Assembly: GCA_002150815.3 (NCBI GenBank)
Contig: NDFF03000144.1
Span: 1-64,000 of the forward strand
Length of the DNA: 64,000 nt
From: Grammothele lineata
Lineage: Eukaryota; Basidiomycota; Agaricomycetes; Polyporales; Polyporaceae
Direction: 5' to 3'
In this document: positions 1-11,871 of the stretch, piece by piece
Layout of the letters: the number at the start of each line of letters is the position of its first letter
Position numbering within the stretch: position 1 is the stretch's first letter
Program-made: the position numbers and the translations under genes
The notes under the pieces: generated by a model
Told to the model about the DNA's origin: nothing
The model's input: only the letters and a program-made list of their open reading frames with translations
Database searches by the model: none

Positions 1-66
1 CTGCTCCAAGCCGCCGCATTGTGGGCAGGGGTTCGAATTGGACGGTGGAGGAGGCGTGTGCGACAT
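1..66 (-). CDS. Possible N-terminus of an unknown protein, cut by the window edge
   Basis: On the minus strand an ATG at 66-64 opens 22 codons that stay open to base 1. The peptide starts M-S-H-T-P-P-P-P and contains a C-P-Q-C-G-G motif at about residues 14-19, which resembles half of a zinc ribbon. The bases just upstream are T-rich, as is common before fungal start codons. Only 22 residues are visible, so no function can be given, and this may be a chance open frame. A competing ATG at 265-263 on the same strand closes after 43 codons unless an intron intervenes. Confidence 0.25.
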   Translation of the reverse strand, partial: MSHTPPPPSNSNPCPQCGGLEQ

Positions 67-447
67 CAAGGAGCAAAGAAAATCATACCATCGAAAGCTT
101 CATATACGTGCGAGCACACCCAACATCCATCCTTTACCAGAAACCAGATCTATTTGCACCCTCGCTATTTGATACTACACACAAAGCACCAGCCCGCGTA
201 ATCGGGAGAGTGGGTTCAGCTGACGGTGATAGTGATTGAGGTTGCTGGGGGAGGCGAAGCGACATAAAGGAAGAGGAGCGGAGGACGGACAGGCGGACGA
301 GCGAGCGCGAGGAGGAGGAGGACAACAGCGAGTATAGGGACCCGTGCGAAGCGAGACGCGACTCGCGCGGACGCGGACGCGTCGAGAAAGGCACGTGATT
401 TACCGCCCGCAAAGATAATCACACCTCTACCCGACCCCCTGCTCGAG

Positions 448-560
448 GCGATCTGAAGGCGATCTGGGCTCACCTTAAGGCGACCTTAAGGCGGCTGCCG
501 GGATGCCGGTTCACCTTAAGGTCGCCTCGCCTTGACCTGGGGTCAAGGTACCTTGACCTT
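448..560. repeat. Cluster of CCTTAAGG and CCTTGACC motifs
   Basis: GGCGATCT occurs at 448-455 and 459-466. The palindrome CCTTAAGG follows three times (473-480, 484-491, 514-521). After it CCTTGACC, a 3-nt spacer and GGTCAAGG form an 8-bp inverted repeat at about 530-548, and one more CCTTGACC follows at about 551-558. The role is unknown. The symmetry fits a binding-site array, but the remnant of a mobile element is equally possible. Confidence 0.5.
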
Positions 561-640
561 GCGGCAACACTACCGTAGATGCCAAAATCTAGAGAGGGGG
601 GTCGACCCCCCTTTCTAAACTCGCAGACGACCGCAGAGGC

Positions 641-828
641 CTCGCTTAGCCTCGCTTAGAGCTCGTCGCGACTGGAAAGGCAACCCCCATCACGACAAAC
701 TCCGCCACCATCATATCAGCCTCCAAATTGGGGGCTCACATAATCTCTCAATGTCACGTGCAGGTTCCCGGAGAATCCGGCACCTCATCAGACGCCCAAG
801 ATCCATGGCCCTCGCTTACCCTCGCTTA
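641..828 (+). repeat. Two 10-bp-phased pairs of CTCGCTTA
   Basis: CTCGCTTA occurs at 641-648 and 651-658, and again at 811-818 and 821-828. In each pair the copies are exactly 10 bases apart, one helical turn. The same octamer recurs three times at 63330-63411. No function is known to me. Confidence 0.5.
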
Positions 829-1450
829 GGCGGGTTTCAGACTCCGTCTGCGTCCGTAGACCCGTAGATTCTTACGGAAAGTCATCCAGTGTCTATGCAG
901 CTTCTGGCACTCCAACTGAGCAGTTGTTGTTTCATACACACGTACAAACCTTGTTGTAAAGGGGGTACACTGAGTGGATGATCAACAGTACTCTTTGGCA
1001 CCGGTAGGCTGGTTGGATGGTTGTGGCACGCGAGGTTGCTATCGGGTGCGCCTATTGGCCGACGAGGAAGACGATCCGAAGCCCGAAGGCAGGGCTTGTC
1101 GGGCAAACAGCGTCGGGCATCATCCGCGCGATGGCAACCGCGCCCTCTTCTCCGCCCACCCTTTCTCACCAGCACCCTGCGGTCTACAGCAGTACCACCG
1201 CATCGACTGAGTAGTTATAAAAGTGCGCATCCAGCGCAGCACAGCAAGGGACGCGTCTACTCAACACCCGGAAACGGCGGACGCGGAGAGCAAGTATTGC
1301 GCCCGCTCGTCTGACCAGGAAAGCACCAGCCGCGATCGCGTCCTGTTTTGACGTCAACGGCGTCGCCGTGGAAGGGCTGATCGCGCTCTGTCTCTCTCGC
1401 CGTTGTCTGGCAAGTTCCCGCCGGCGTGCGCCGCCTTCGCCCTCCCCTGC

Positions 1451-1460
1451 CTTATAATCG
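1451..1460 (+). promoter_or_regulatory. TATA-like box of the CFA-synthase-like gene
   Basis: CTTATAATCG lies about 55 bases before the ATG at 1513, followed by a pyrimidine-rich leader. This matches the usual position of fungal TATA elements. Assigned from sequence only. Confidence 0.4.
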
Positions 1461-1512
1461 GCCTCCTCGGGCCCTGCTCGGCTGACCCTTCCCTCGCCTC
1501 CCCGCGCTCACC

Positions 1513-3965
1513 ATGACCTCTGTCCTAGCCTCCTCTGCCGCTTACATCAAGCATCCCCTCTGCGCCCTCGCCGAGAAGGCCGCCACCACGTACGCAACGC
1601 GTCCTACCCTTCATGCCGCGCGCCCTGACGCGTCTTTCTCAGTCTCCTCCGCAACATTTCCGTCGGCACGCTCGTCGTCCACACTCCCGAACACACCTAC
1701 CGCTTTGGAGAGCAGCAGGACGCGCACAAGCATGCGCACCACCTATTCCACAACGCGTCAGAGGCGGGACCGTCTGCAGAACTCACCGTGCGCAACCCCA
1801 ACTTCTGGCTGCGTCTCTGCGCCATGGGCGACCTCGGCTTCTCGGAGGCGTACATGTACGGCGAGGTCGACTGCGACGACCTCGTTAAGGTTTTCACGGT
1901 GAGCGCCCAGTGCTTCCTCTTCAAATTCGACATATTCTTTCCCCTTCGTGACGCCCGCCCGCGGTCAACTGACCCGCGCGCTCGCAGATCTTCCTCGCCA
2001 ACCAGTCGCAGCTCTCTGCAATTGACAACTCCCTGCTCACCCGCATAGGCGGGTATATGCCCCAGCTCGGCCTGACAGCGCATATAGTCAACACCGTAAC
2101 CAACGCGCGCAAAAACATCAGCGCGCACTATGACATCAGCAACGCCATGTTCATGGGTCAGTTCTCTGGTCCTTGACGTTGATGCACGCCCGCGCCCACA
2201 CCAGGCAGGCTAGCTATCGCGCTGTGCGCGACGCGCACTCTTCGCGTGACGTCAGACGCTAACGTGTCATCCCTTTTAGGTTTTTTGTCCAAGGACATGA
2301 CGTATTCGTGCGGCATCTTCCCCGAATTGGACGGAGACCAGTGCGGCGGGTCTTCGAGCTCTTGCTCTTCTTCGGTTTCTCCACGGCATAGCCGCACTGC
2401 ATCCCCTACTGGGTCGTCAACACCCTCAACGGTGGCAGCGTCCGAGTTGGGCGACGTGCTGAAGGCAATCCAGGAGCACACACTCGACTTGTTCTCTCAC
2501 GAAGGCCTACACCACCACCATGCTCATCCCGTGGAAGGCGAAGACCAGCTCGAAGAGTCGCAGATGCGCAAACTGCGACACATCATGCGGAAGGCAGACA
2601 TTCGTCCGGGGCACAAAGTGCGCATATAGCCAGCCTTCAGCATATTGTTCACGTCCTGACCTTGACCAGGTGCTAGAAATCGGCTCCGGCTGGGGTTCCA
2701 TGTCTCTACTCATCACCTCGACAATCCCCGGAACGACCGTCGACACGCTCACGCTCTCCACGCAGCAAGCAGAGCTCGCGCGCAAACGCGCGGCGGCGGC
2801 GGGTCTATCGGACCGCATCCGCGTACACCTCATGGATTACAGAGACATGCCGTCTGAATGGGAGGGCGCATTCGACCGGCTCGTGAGCGTCGAAATGATC
2901 GAGGCGGTTGGACAGGAGTACTTCGAGGTGCGCCGACTCCGGCGACACTTTCAGGAGCAGGATGTTGATTGTTATGCAGGCGTACTGGTCGAAGATCGAC
3001 TGGGCACTCAAGAAAGACACGGGTGTAGGCGTCGTCCAGGGTATCACGATCCCCGAAGCTCGTACGTTCGACGTTTATCGTTTCCCGTGCATGTCGGGTC
3101 TAACTTGACCTCTTCTTGGGAACAGGATTTGAGAAATATATGCACGACCTCGACTTCATCCGAAAATGGGTATGTCCTCGAATTGCTTTGATATCTCGCG
3201 AAGTTGTATTCATGGGATCGTTTACTCTTGCGTTTCTACGACATCTCGTTCGAACCATTAGAGTACGTCGCATCGTCAGGTTCTTTCCGTCCTCCTTCGT
3301 TAACAGTCCTTTCCCAGTCTTCCCTGGAGGCTTCCTGCCCACGCTCACCTTCATGCTTGACACCCTCTCAAAAGGTTCCAAAGGCCGCCTCGTTGTTGAC
3401 TCCGTCTCGAACATCGGCCCACACTACGCCCGTACGCTCCGCGAGTGGCGGCGGCGCTTCGAGGCGCGCTTTGAGGACGTCGTCGTGCCCGGTACGTAAG
3501 CGCTTCCTCCTCGTCCCTGGCGGCTTGGATGTCGGGACATCCGGTGCCCGACGTCTTCGTTTCAACTGAAGCTGCTGCTGACGTGCTTGTTCGGGCCCGG
3601 GAATAGCGCTGAAGGCAGAGTACCCAGGCGTGATGGACACGGAGGACGCGAAGGCGCAGGCGGAGATCGAGGTGTTCCGCCGGAAGTGGATATACTACTA
3701 GTGCGTCTTATGCCGGCTTTTGCTGTCTGCGTTTTCTCTCGACTGACACGAGCCGGCGGTCGCAGCTGCTACTGCGAGATTGGGTTTACGACACGGCGGC
3801 TGGGAGGTGCGTCCATTTATCTATCTTCTCGTTCTTCTCCTGCCAGACTGCGGAGACGGGAAGATTGATCGTATGTCCACTAACTGACATCTCGCGTCTG
3901 CAGACCACATCGTGACCTTCACGCGGGAAGGGAACATGGAGTACGGATGCCAGGTTTACGAATAG
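1513..3965 (+). CDS. Cyclopropane-fatty-acyl-phospholipid synthase-like SAM methyltransferase
   Basis: Enzymes of this family add a methylene group from S-adenosylmethionine across acyl-chain double bonds; fungal members also include sphingolipid C9-methyltransferases, and the sequence does not decide the substrate. Exons: 1513-1589, 1643-1898, 1988-2156, 2280-2617, 2670-2927, 2980-3061, 3126-3169, a putative single base 3262, 3318-3491, 3607-3700, 3766-3806, 3904-3965 (531 aa). Visible landmarks are NPNFWLRL and GEVDCDDL in the N-terminal domain, an active-site-like YSCG (Cys about 178), the SAM loop VLEIGSGWGS (about 281-290), VSVEMIEAVG, and near the end DSVSNIGPHY. A His-rich, Ser-rich insert follows YSCG. 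Between exon 7 (ending KW) and exon 8 (starting FPGG) canonical splicing is out of frame by one base. A single A at 3262, between an AG acceptor and a GTACGT donor, restores the family motif W-I-F-P-G-G. The gene ends 263 bp from the convergent Rif1-like gene. Confidence 0.82.
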
Positions 3966-4228
3966 ATGATTGGGTTGGGTGGATGCGTTCGCGCGCAGGG
4001 ATACATTTTGGGATCACATTTGGACACTTTGGACCATGGATTCTAACAAGTACATTACAATGTATTCGGCTGCAATCTGAACATCGCCTCTAGGGAAGTG
4101 GCGCAGAGTCCACAACTGTAGCGTAAAGCGAGGCGAGACCGCAAGCACTCAATCGTCTCAACATCTTACATCTCCGTGCGTCTGTTCTTTGGCTGCGGCT
4201 CCAAGAGCCGGCGTTCAACGTTCAATGT

Positions 4229-7200
4229 TCAGCCCTCCCCGCCCCTCCCCTCCTCCTTCGCCAGCACCTCGTCAATCTTCGCCTGAAAGAGCCGCGCCGC
4301 CTCCTGTGCGGCCGCAGTAATTTCGCTCGGCTTGACCTGCGAGTCCATCTCGTCAAGCCCCGTGCGCACGAGACCCACCAGTTGTGCTGACGTCGTGCGC
4401 GCCCGAAGCGGGGGTGCCGGGTGGCTGGATCCGGGCATAGGCGAGGGCAGCATGTCTGCGGGCGCGGTGTGCGTGCGTCGTGGGGAGGCGCGTCGACGGG
4501 TGCTCGGCCCCGCGTCTGAGTCGTCGTCGTCGTCGTCCGGGAGAACGAGGTCAGGGATCACCCGCGCATACTCGTCGTCACCCCAGGGCTCGTCGTCTTC
4601 CATGTCGATGAGGGGGAGCGTGTCGTCAGACCGGGCGTGCGCGTGGGCCTCTGGGAGATCCAGGAGGCCAAGGCTCCGGAGGATCGACACATGCGCGTCG
4701 TCTGGGTCATTCTCGTCGTCCGGCTGGCTGTCCGGTACGAAGGTATCCTCGTCGATTATTGGGGCCTCCCACGCGTCGTAATCGTACTCGTCGCCATCGT
4801 CCAAGGGGGAGCGCAGGTTTGACCTCGCATGTGAGGTAATTGCTGGAAGAGAGGGTATCTCTGGGCTGAGGAGTTGCCACTCGCTCTTGACGCGTGTCGG
4901 GGCAGGGGTCGACGGCCCAGGAGTGCCCGATGCCGACTTCAACGACCCACCATGCCGCGTTGGCACCTCCACACCGTCGAAGCGCCACTTGCTTCTGCCT
5001 GAACCCGTCATCGACACCGAAGTCGAAGTCGAAGTCGACGAGGCGCGCGCACCAGACGGAGACGCTACCGCACTCGAGTCTCCTTTCCCTGTCCGCAGTT
5101 CTCCTACGTTCTTCGCTCTCCCTTTGCCCTTTCCCTTCTTTGTCGGCGTCAGCGGCGACTCCGTCAACCTAGTGCGCTTGAGCGGCCGGTCTGGCGTCCT
5201 CGCAGGCCGTTCGTGCGCGACGCGACTCGTCGACCCGCGCGAAATCGCGGGGGCACAAGCTGGTGGCCCGCACGCGAGCCATCGTGCACGGGCAGCTGCT
5301 GCGGGTGAGCTTGGGAGGAAGTCGCTCGTATCGTCGAGTGGTGGTAGGACGGGTGAGGAGCGGCTCGTGGCTTCCGCGGCGGCCTGTGAAGCACGGCGTT
5401 TCCGCCTTGGGCTCGCCCTTGACGCTGTGGGAGGAGAGGAGATAGGGGAGCGTGATGGAGGGAAGGTGTGCGGCCGCGGTGAAGGTGTCGCGGAGCCTTT
5501 CGTGAGAGGTGCGGAGATACCGGGGGACGTCTGTTTTGGTGGACGTCAGAAAGGTCAGTAGGCTTGGCGGTTCCACACAAGAATGGGATACGTACCAGGT
5601 CCGCAAGAGACGCGTGCCCCTGAGAGTCTGGCTGGGAATCCACTGATAGGGAGAATTCTGGTGCGAGCTCTAGGCCGTAATGTTCGCGACACACCGAAAG
5701 TGCTACCCTGAGAAGGTCGGGAAGCGGTCTCTCGAGGTGCGTCATGGATGACTGGATATCGCTCCAAAAGTGAGCAAAGAGCTGTGGCCCGTGTCCGGGA
5801 TCCGGAATACGGATAAATACGGAGTAGAAAAGTGTCGATAGGGCATCAAGGGTATCTGAATTCAAGGGTATGTGTCGGAGCGCATGGAGGGTGTTCGAAT
5901 ATAGTGGAATAATCTGGATGTACTCTCAATCAATGCTGAGGGTGCTTCGATATACAATGGTGCACTTACGATATCGTTGTATTCTTGATCAAGGAGTAGC
6001 TGCGACTCGTCACCGATCCACACGGAGATTCCTCTTGAGAGTGAGATTAGAACGTCCACAATAGCAGCCGAAGCGCAGCGCCGGATGAGGAGCTGAATCT
6101 GTTTGATCAGGCTCAGCGCAGCTGTGATATGTTCCGGGATGTCGGAGTAGAGGTCGCGAAAGACAATATTGGTCGTGGCCAGAAGCAAGGACGACTTCTC
6201 GATTGTGCCTTGGATGTCCACCTTGGGGAGGACACGAAGAAGTGTCGTACATATTTCGAGCGCTCTGTGAGAAACAAATGTCAAAAAGGTTTCGTACCAT
6301 ATAGAACGTGATACACACTTAGCACTCTCGACATTCCCGACCGCTTCATACAGCGCATCGAAGAAAGATAAAGGACCCTGGTGATCCCTGGTAACCTGAG
6401 GGAGAGCAGCCTCAATCATAGCATCCCAGGCCACAGATTCCTCTTCTGACATGGACCAACGCCATCTGTGACGTTTCCATTAGCGCGCGCTCAAAATAAA
6501 GGAATATTTGGTTCACTAACCTCAGCGGAATGGCGAGGAACTTCAAAAATTCCGGCCACACTAGTTGTGAACCAGTAGATGACCAGCGCCTTGCACTTAG
6601 AAGCCACAGATGTCTGCGGATCTCGTTAGTGCGCTGCTCATCATTCTCTACGACGAGTCGTGAGACGAGATCCGGTGAAACAGCAGACACAAGGTTAGCG
6701 TGAAGCTCGCTCCATGCGGCCTTGATGTTGTTGTCTGACAAATCAAAGCAGTACTGTAACGTCTGGGCGATCAAAGCGCTCGCAGCGGAGGAGAGCCACG
6801 TGTCATTGAAGACGTGCTCGGTACGACCCCACAGCCGAGACACGAACGAGAGGGTACGGGATCGAGTGTCGGCAGGCGGGATGTTGTGCTTCGTCGTGGT
6901 CGATGGTGAACAGTCCAGGAACGAGGTCATGGCGGAAATGATGGCTTCGGTGGAATGGGAGCCCGCCGTAAGATGCCGCCGCTCTTGCGTAAGGTGTGTC
7001 TGAGTGAGGAGGAGCGCTTGCCACACGCCCAACAGGGAATCCTGGACAAGGGTGGTTAGATCGAAAGAAAGACGCATGATAATAGACGACGCACCGTCAG
7101 ATGCGAGAATCGTACTTCGCTCAACGTCCTACAGGCACATGCCTTCCAGACGTCAAGGAGAGCGTTCCAATGCAGCTGAATGTCCACTTCGCATAGTGGT

Positions 7201-8928
7201 CGGATTGACGAGATATCAAATTGTGTCGCTCCACATAGTGTAAGCGAGAACGTCTCATAGTCCATGTTGAGCGCATTGCGCTGGAAGAGCGATTTGATCG
7301 GGATGTCATGAGAACTCCATGGCAGAAGCGTAGGTGAAACTTCTGGGGAAGGGGCACCAATGCCGCTAACCATGTTTATAAGGATAGCGACGGCGTCCTC
7401 GTAAACACTGCTCGCACTATGGACAACCATCTCCTTCAGCAGAGATATGGCCCAGCAAAGTTCTTCATTCGTGGACATGGGCGACGACGACTGAGCCTCA
7501 ATGGTGCGCGCAAGAGTTGCGACTAGACACGCGCCAATCCCGAACCGGAATTCCTGCTTGATGTTTCCTAGGACTATTCGTCTCGAAGGGAGTTGCGTAT
7601 TGACGGAATTGCGTTTCTCCTCTGGTCCCGGAGCCTGCGTGAATGCCCAAATTACGCATCTCCATAGGCAAGCACTGAGTTCGTTGCGAAGTCGACGATG
7701 GGTTTTGGTGACCTGTTCCGCGGTTTTCAAGAAAAGCTTGATACGTCGATTACCGGCAAAGAACTCGTATCCGGATAGAAGAACAAGGCTACACATCACC
7801 GAGACTGCCCATCGAGGACCATAACCGTCAACTCCAACCACACTATCCGCTTCAAAGGCGAGCGTCATGAAGACGGGAAGGTGGGTGTTTGGACTCGGTA
7901 CGGGTTCCTTGGACGCAGGAAGCTGCTGAGAGAGAAAGCGGCGTACTTGGACGCGATGTTTCTCTATCTGTCTGCTTTTCGAGGCCATTTGTGGAGAAAG
8001 TAGACCAAGCGAATAACCCGCCAACGCGGTAGCCGCTTCTACGCGGCACGTTACGTTCGTGTCGACGAGACGTGCGAGTATGGCGGGGAGAAACGTGTGC
8101 GAATCCTCCAGAAAAAGTGTAGGATAAGTAGACAGAAGGTGGTGAAATATCTATCGAAAACGATTGAGCTTGCGCTTCCTATATAGGAAGAAGAAACGTA
8201 CCTTCGCATGACTACTCCTATATGGCGTCAACTCGGCCAGATCGCCCATCCAGGTAACGATGCGGGTGCGTCTCGGTGTCAGAATCTCGATCGGCAACTC
8301 CATGGTAGAGAAGGCCCACAAAGCATGGGCAATGGTCTTGTGGCAATCCATCGAAGGTAGCTCTGAAGACGTCGCTATCGCCAAGATGTCATCAAGAAGA
8401 TGGCCGACGGTTGCTTCTGAATGGCTGTCAGTTCACTTAATGTATGCGCTTAAATATGACGGGCCTACCTGATACACACGCCTGAAAAACAGGAAACTTG
8501 AAGATATGAGCCACAACTCGGATAGCGACCTGAGAAAGCGCGGCTAGGTCGCGGGCCAATCTCAGAGAATTGTCGGAGGATTCAGCGGAGAGCAAATCGG
8601 TGAAGAGATATCCAGTGGTCGACGAGATATGAGATATTGACGCAAATGGATCTTCAAACGCGCGACGTATGTCGCGCTGGACACATCGAGCAAATGTATT
8701 CGACTCGGACACTGGAAGCCATTCTTGAAAAGCCAACCCTGTGGGTCCGCGGGCTGAAACCGCCGGGGTAGCCGACCTGAGCCGGTATAGAAGGGTGTAA
8801 TACGCGTCAAGTAGATGGTGGGTTGAAACTTGATTTGAAGCGTTCTCTTCAGACGACTCCGCGATAGTAGCAATAGGGGCTCCGAGCCAGGCGAGGTCTT
8901 GTTCAGGTTCGTCGTTGTGCACTTCCAT
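4229..8928 (-). CDS. RIF1: Rif1-like protein (telomere/replication-timing factor)
   Basis: Rif1 proteins act in the nucleus on telomere length, late origin control through protein phosphatase 1, and break repair. Exons, 5' to 3': 8928-8469, 8416-8202, 8150-7116, 7041-6521, 6465-6319, 6264-5970, 5922-5596, 5530-4229 (1433 aa). The first 1000 residues are helical and HEAT-like. The Rif1_N signature is visible where a PTLFLED/TFLPAIL stretch is followed by a leucine-rich repeat and a WAVSVMCSLVLLSG-type segment, then LWRCVIWAF. The last exon is a disordered tail with basic patches (KKGKGKGRAK) and acidic runs. It carries SILR at about 1282-1285, which fits the PP1-docking SILK consensus. The start is the ATG at 8928 in an AAGATGG context. 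The family call rests on N-terminal resemblance and overall design. Exons were joined by consensus splice sites and the total frame closes exactly. Confidence 0.68.
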
Positions 8929-9973
8929 CTTGGCCCCTGGTAGCGATGCGGCGACAAATGTGCATTAGATCAAAGTCTCGTGGGAAGCTCGAATTACGAG
9001 TAGCGAGCTTCAGGGCGCCTTCAGGGAGATAAGACGGATGGTGGTGGTTGTCTGTAAGGTTGGTCTTTAAGCGCCTAATCCACACAAAGTTTGAGTTGTA
9101 ACTACTCGACTTGCCAAATCGGGGATCCAGCTAGCCGAGCGTCAAGCGGAACGCTGGGACGCCAGGTAAGAAGCGCCCAATCCTTCCCTGCCTCAGCGCC
9201 ATCACTTGGAGATTCACTCCCGCCGGTAGAGGACCCATTCGCCCGGGCAGGCGCAAGCCCTCTCAGGCTTTTGCATTGTAAAGTGGTCACCGCAAGGTGT
9301 ACTCAAAGGGCTAACTATAGCGCAGTCCGGTGTCTGGCTGTCCCCGGGTGAGTCGAGTCCACCCTCCGACTTCAACTAAGCACTGTACAAACTTGAAACA
9401 GCCAGTTCTTACCCGCATTCCTACCGAAGCGCTCATCATGCATGCAGGATAAGATACAAGTCGGGTATCTGTCTGAAAGCCATCCTGCGACGTCGCAACC
9501 GACATCCCCGACTGCTTACCGGCGTCGGACCTCGTGATGAAACTCGCCATGCGCACCCGCTGGTTCGCCGAAAGCTGCGATCATAGAGAGACACACTCTG
9601 TCCTCCACCGGAACTCTATAGAACGAAGTTGCTAGGGAAGGGGCCCGTTTGGCTCGCCGTGCAAGTGAATTGTGCCCTATATCTGGACTCTAGTATGTAT
9701 TTCCAGGCTCGGCTAACAGCACTGCTGACGTCGGACTGTGGGGACGAAGTCGAATTCTTCGAAGACGCCTTGACAAACCGGCAATCGCTCAGAGTGATGT
9801 TCCACGGCGGTGCGCGGTCTAAATTCAAGAATCGTAGCCGTACGGCACGGCCGTACACATCAGCAGATGGAAGACATCGCCTGTTCACTGAGACTCACCA
9901 ATAGCGCCCTCTTCCGTCAGCGGCCAGCCGGCATTCAAAAACCCGTCGGCACTCTCGCGGATCCTCATTCAAG
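8929..9973. other. Divergent intergenic region, Rif1-like / ICMT-like 1
   Basis: This lies between two divergent gene starts. Both strands have only short open frames without domain-like content. It presumably holds both promoters, but I see no clear TATA box. Confidence 0.6.
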
Positions 9974-10760
9974 ATGTCTCCCATCAGCGTACTATGCAAG
10001 ATCCCACTCCTGCTCGGAATCGTCTGGGCTCACTACATCGTCTACACCTCACCTACCCCCTTGGTCACTGAGAAGTCGCCGGCGGTACCGTCGTCCGCAA
10101 GATATGTAACACGTAACATTCGACCTCCTTGGATGCGCGTGCTATCGAAGGTTAGCATGCTGGTTGACTACCCACTCCCATGCCGCCACACTCACCTGGT
10201 TTCAACAGACTGTCATGCGCTCGATTATTTTCATCGAAATTTTCGCCATTGCCGCTCAGCTTCTTCCGGCAGACATGCTTGCGCCGCTGCCTTTCGAGGT
10301 GGTTGCACGCGACGCGTGCGATCGCATCCGGGTTTCCCCGCAATTCATCATCGGATGGGTTCTCCTCGCCCTGGGAGCGTACGTGAGGAAGGCGTGCTAC
10401 ACGGAGATGGGCAAGAACTTCACTTTCGAGCTCACGATCCGGAAAGACCACCGCCTGGTGACCAGCGGTCCCTACTCTGTCGTCCGCCACCCGAGCTACG
10501 CTGCGGTCTGCCTTGTCGCAGCTGGCTCAATCCTTTGCCTTTTAGGCAGCGGATCGTGGCTCGTGGAGTGTGGCGCTCTCAGTAGTTCGGCTGGCAAGTT
10601 GTTCGCGTTGCTTCAAGTCATAGACCTCTCCTTCGTTCCGATGGTGATGGTCTTCTCAAGGGTCAAGACCGAGGATGCGATGTTGAGAAGCACATTCGGG
10701 AAAGAATGGGATGAATGGGCGAAGCGGACGCCCTGCGCCATCATCCCGGGGATCTACTAA
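9974..10760 (+). CDS. Isoprenylcysteine carboxyl-methyltransferase-like protein, copy 1
   Basis: ICMT enzymes of the ER membrane methylate the C-terminal prenylcysteine of CaaX proteins such as Ras/Rho GTPases and, in basidiomycetes, lipopeptide pheromones. Exons 9974-10150 and 10209-10760 give 242 aa. The intron falls at phase 0 after an SK pair. Several hydrophobic segments are visible. The ICMT core reads GAYVRKACYTEMGKNFTFEL, then VTSGPYSVVRHPSYA, the conserved RHPSY motif that binds cofactor, and near the end the E-D-A-M-L-F-G-K-E-W pattern with a final T-P-C. The next gene on the same strand is a clear paralogue with the same intron position, so the pair arose by tandem duplication. Whether both copies act on the same substrates cannot be read from sequence. 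Confidence 0.85.
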
Positions 10761-11871
10761 CCAGATTCATGGGTCTATTGTACGTCTGTTCTTCTGTCTT
10801 CTATACGAACTACTTCTGAACGCGATCCCTAACTTCGCACACGCCTGTCCCGATAGAAGCACTGCGTTCGGGTCTTCCTCTTTTGCGCCTATGGTTCCGG
10901 CGGCCGCGGGTCGGAGCATCTGTGACATTGCGTTGTGTTCTCGCACTGTGTACAGGAGACCGGCCGCCGATCCGACTAGGGTCCGTATCGCGAACATCGT
11001 CGATATTTCATGGCCCTTGAGTATGATGTACTTATTGCTTTTTTAATCATCAAAGACGAAGTTGATCTCGCCTATTCACCCGAATACGACCCTTCGACTG
11101 CGGCACCTGCAACGCCACTAGCGCCCATCATCATAATGAACGACGTCAATAATCACCGGCCGGTACCGCAACCCCGCGATCTACGATTCGGTTCAGAGCT
11201 AGAGACGGCCGCCGCTGAGCTGCACTGACCTCACCGTCTACAATCGCGCTCGTCGATGCCGCAAAGGGGCCCGCGGGTTCCTAACGACTTGCTCAGCATT
11301 CCCACCCCGAACGCGCCGGGTGCGAACAGGTGATCGCCCACGTCGTCCTGGGACAGTCTCAGCTGCTTCTCTCCTTCGCCATACTTGTCTTCGGCCCCCT
11401 AGAGGCTCGACGCGCCCATCCCTCGCCCGCCGCGTCTTGTACATCGCCCGCACGCCGAGCCCTTGCTCCGTTCCCGCCCCGCCGGCTCCCTGGACGCTTT
11501 TGTGCTGAACTTCCCACTGCAGCGTTCCGCGGCGCCCTGCTCCTGCTGTCTATGACCGGCGCGCGCACATCGCGCGGAGTGGTAACGGGCCCCGGACGCG
11601 ATGCACTCATCACCGTTCGTCCTTCAGGCGGCCACCACGCCACATCTGAGGCGAATTGACTATCGGCGCGCGGAGCGTCCCATTCAATCGCGCTGTCTTG
11701 GGATTGCGCCCTGGGCCAGGTATAAAGGCGCAATCGGTCTACCCTACTATGCAACACAACAGCTCTACCTCGCCCATTCCAGCGCGCATCGCAGGTTCAA
11801 CCCTACGACTCGCCCGCGCACCCACTACTACTCGCATACACTACCTCGACCACTGTTGATCAGCCTTCATC
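10761..11871. other. Spacer between the two ICMT-like genes
   Basis: This is the 3' end of copy 1 and the promoter of copy 2. No coding sequence is supported. A TATAAAGGCG box sits at 11721. Confidence 0.6.
11721..11730 (+). promoter_or_regulatory. TATA box of ICMT-like copy 2
   Basis: TATAAAGGCG lies 151 bases before the ATG at 11872 and is the best TATA match in the spacer. Confidence 0.45.

Larger units (their letters stand above)
67..1512. other. Intergenic spacer with short repeat clusters
   Basis: No coding region can be supported here. It holds a dense cluster of short symmetric motifs (448-560) and two pairs of the octamer CTCGCTTA (641-658 and 811-828), listed separately. From about 1330 the sequence becomes C/T-rich towards the CFA-synthase-like gene, which fits a promoter and leader. 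Confidence 0.6.

Noticed and set aside
28..45. GGTTCGAATT, like a tRNA T-loop
   Set aside because: The flanking five bases do not pair to form the T stem, and no acceptor end fits.
3204..3262. 59-nt internal exon in the CFA-synthase-like gene
   Set aside because: It is open and has an AG before and GTACGT after it, but it leaves the next exon out of frame and adds residues foreign to the family.
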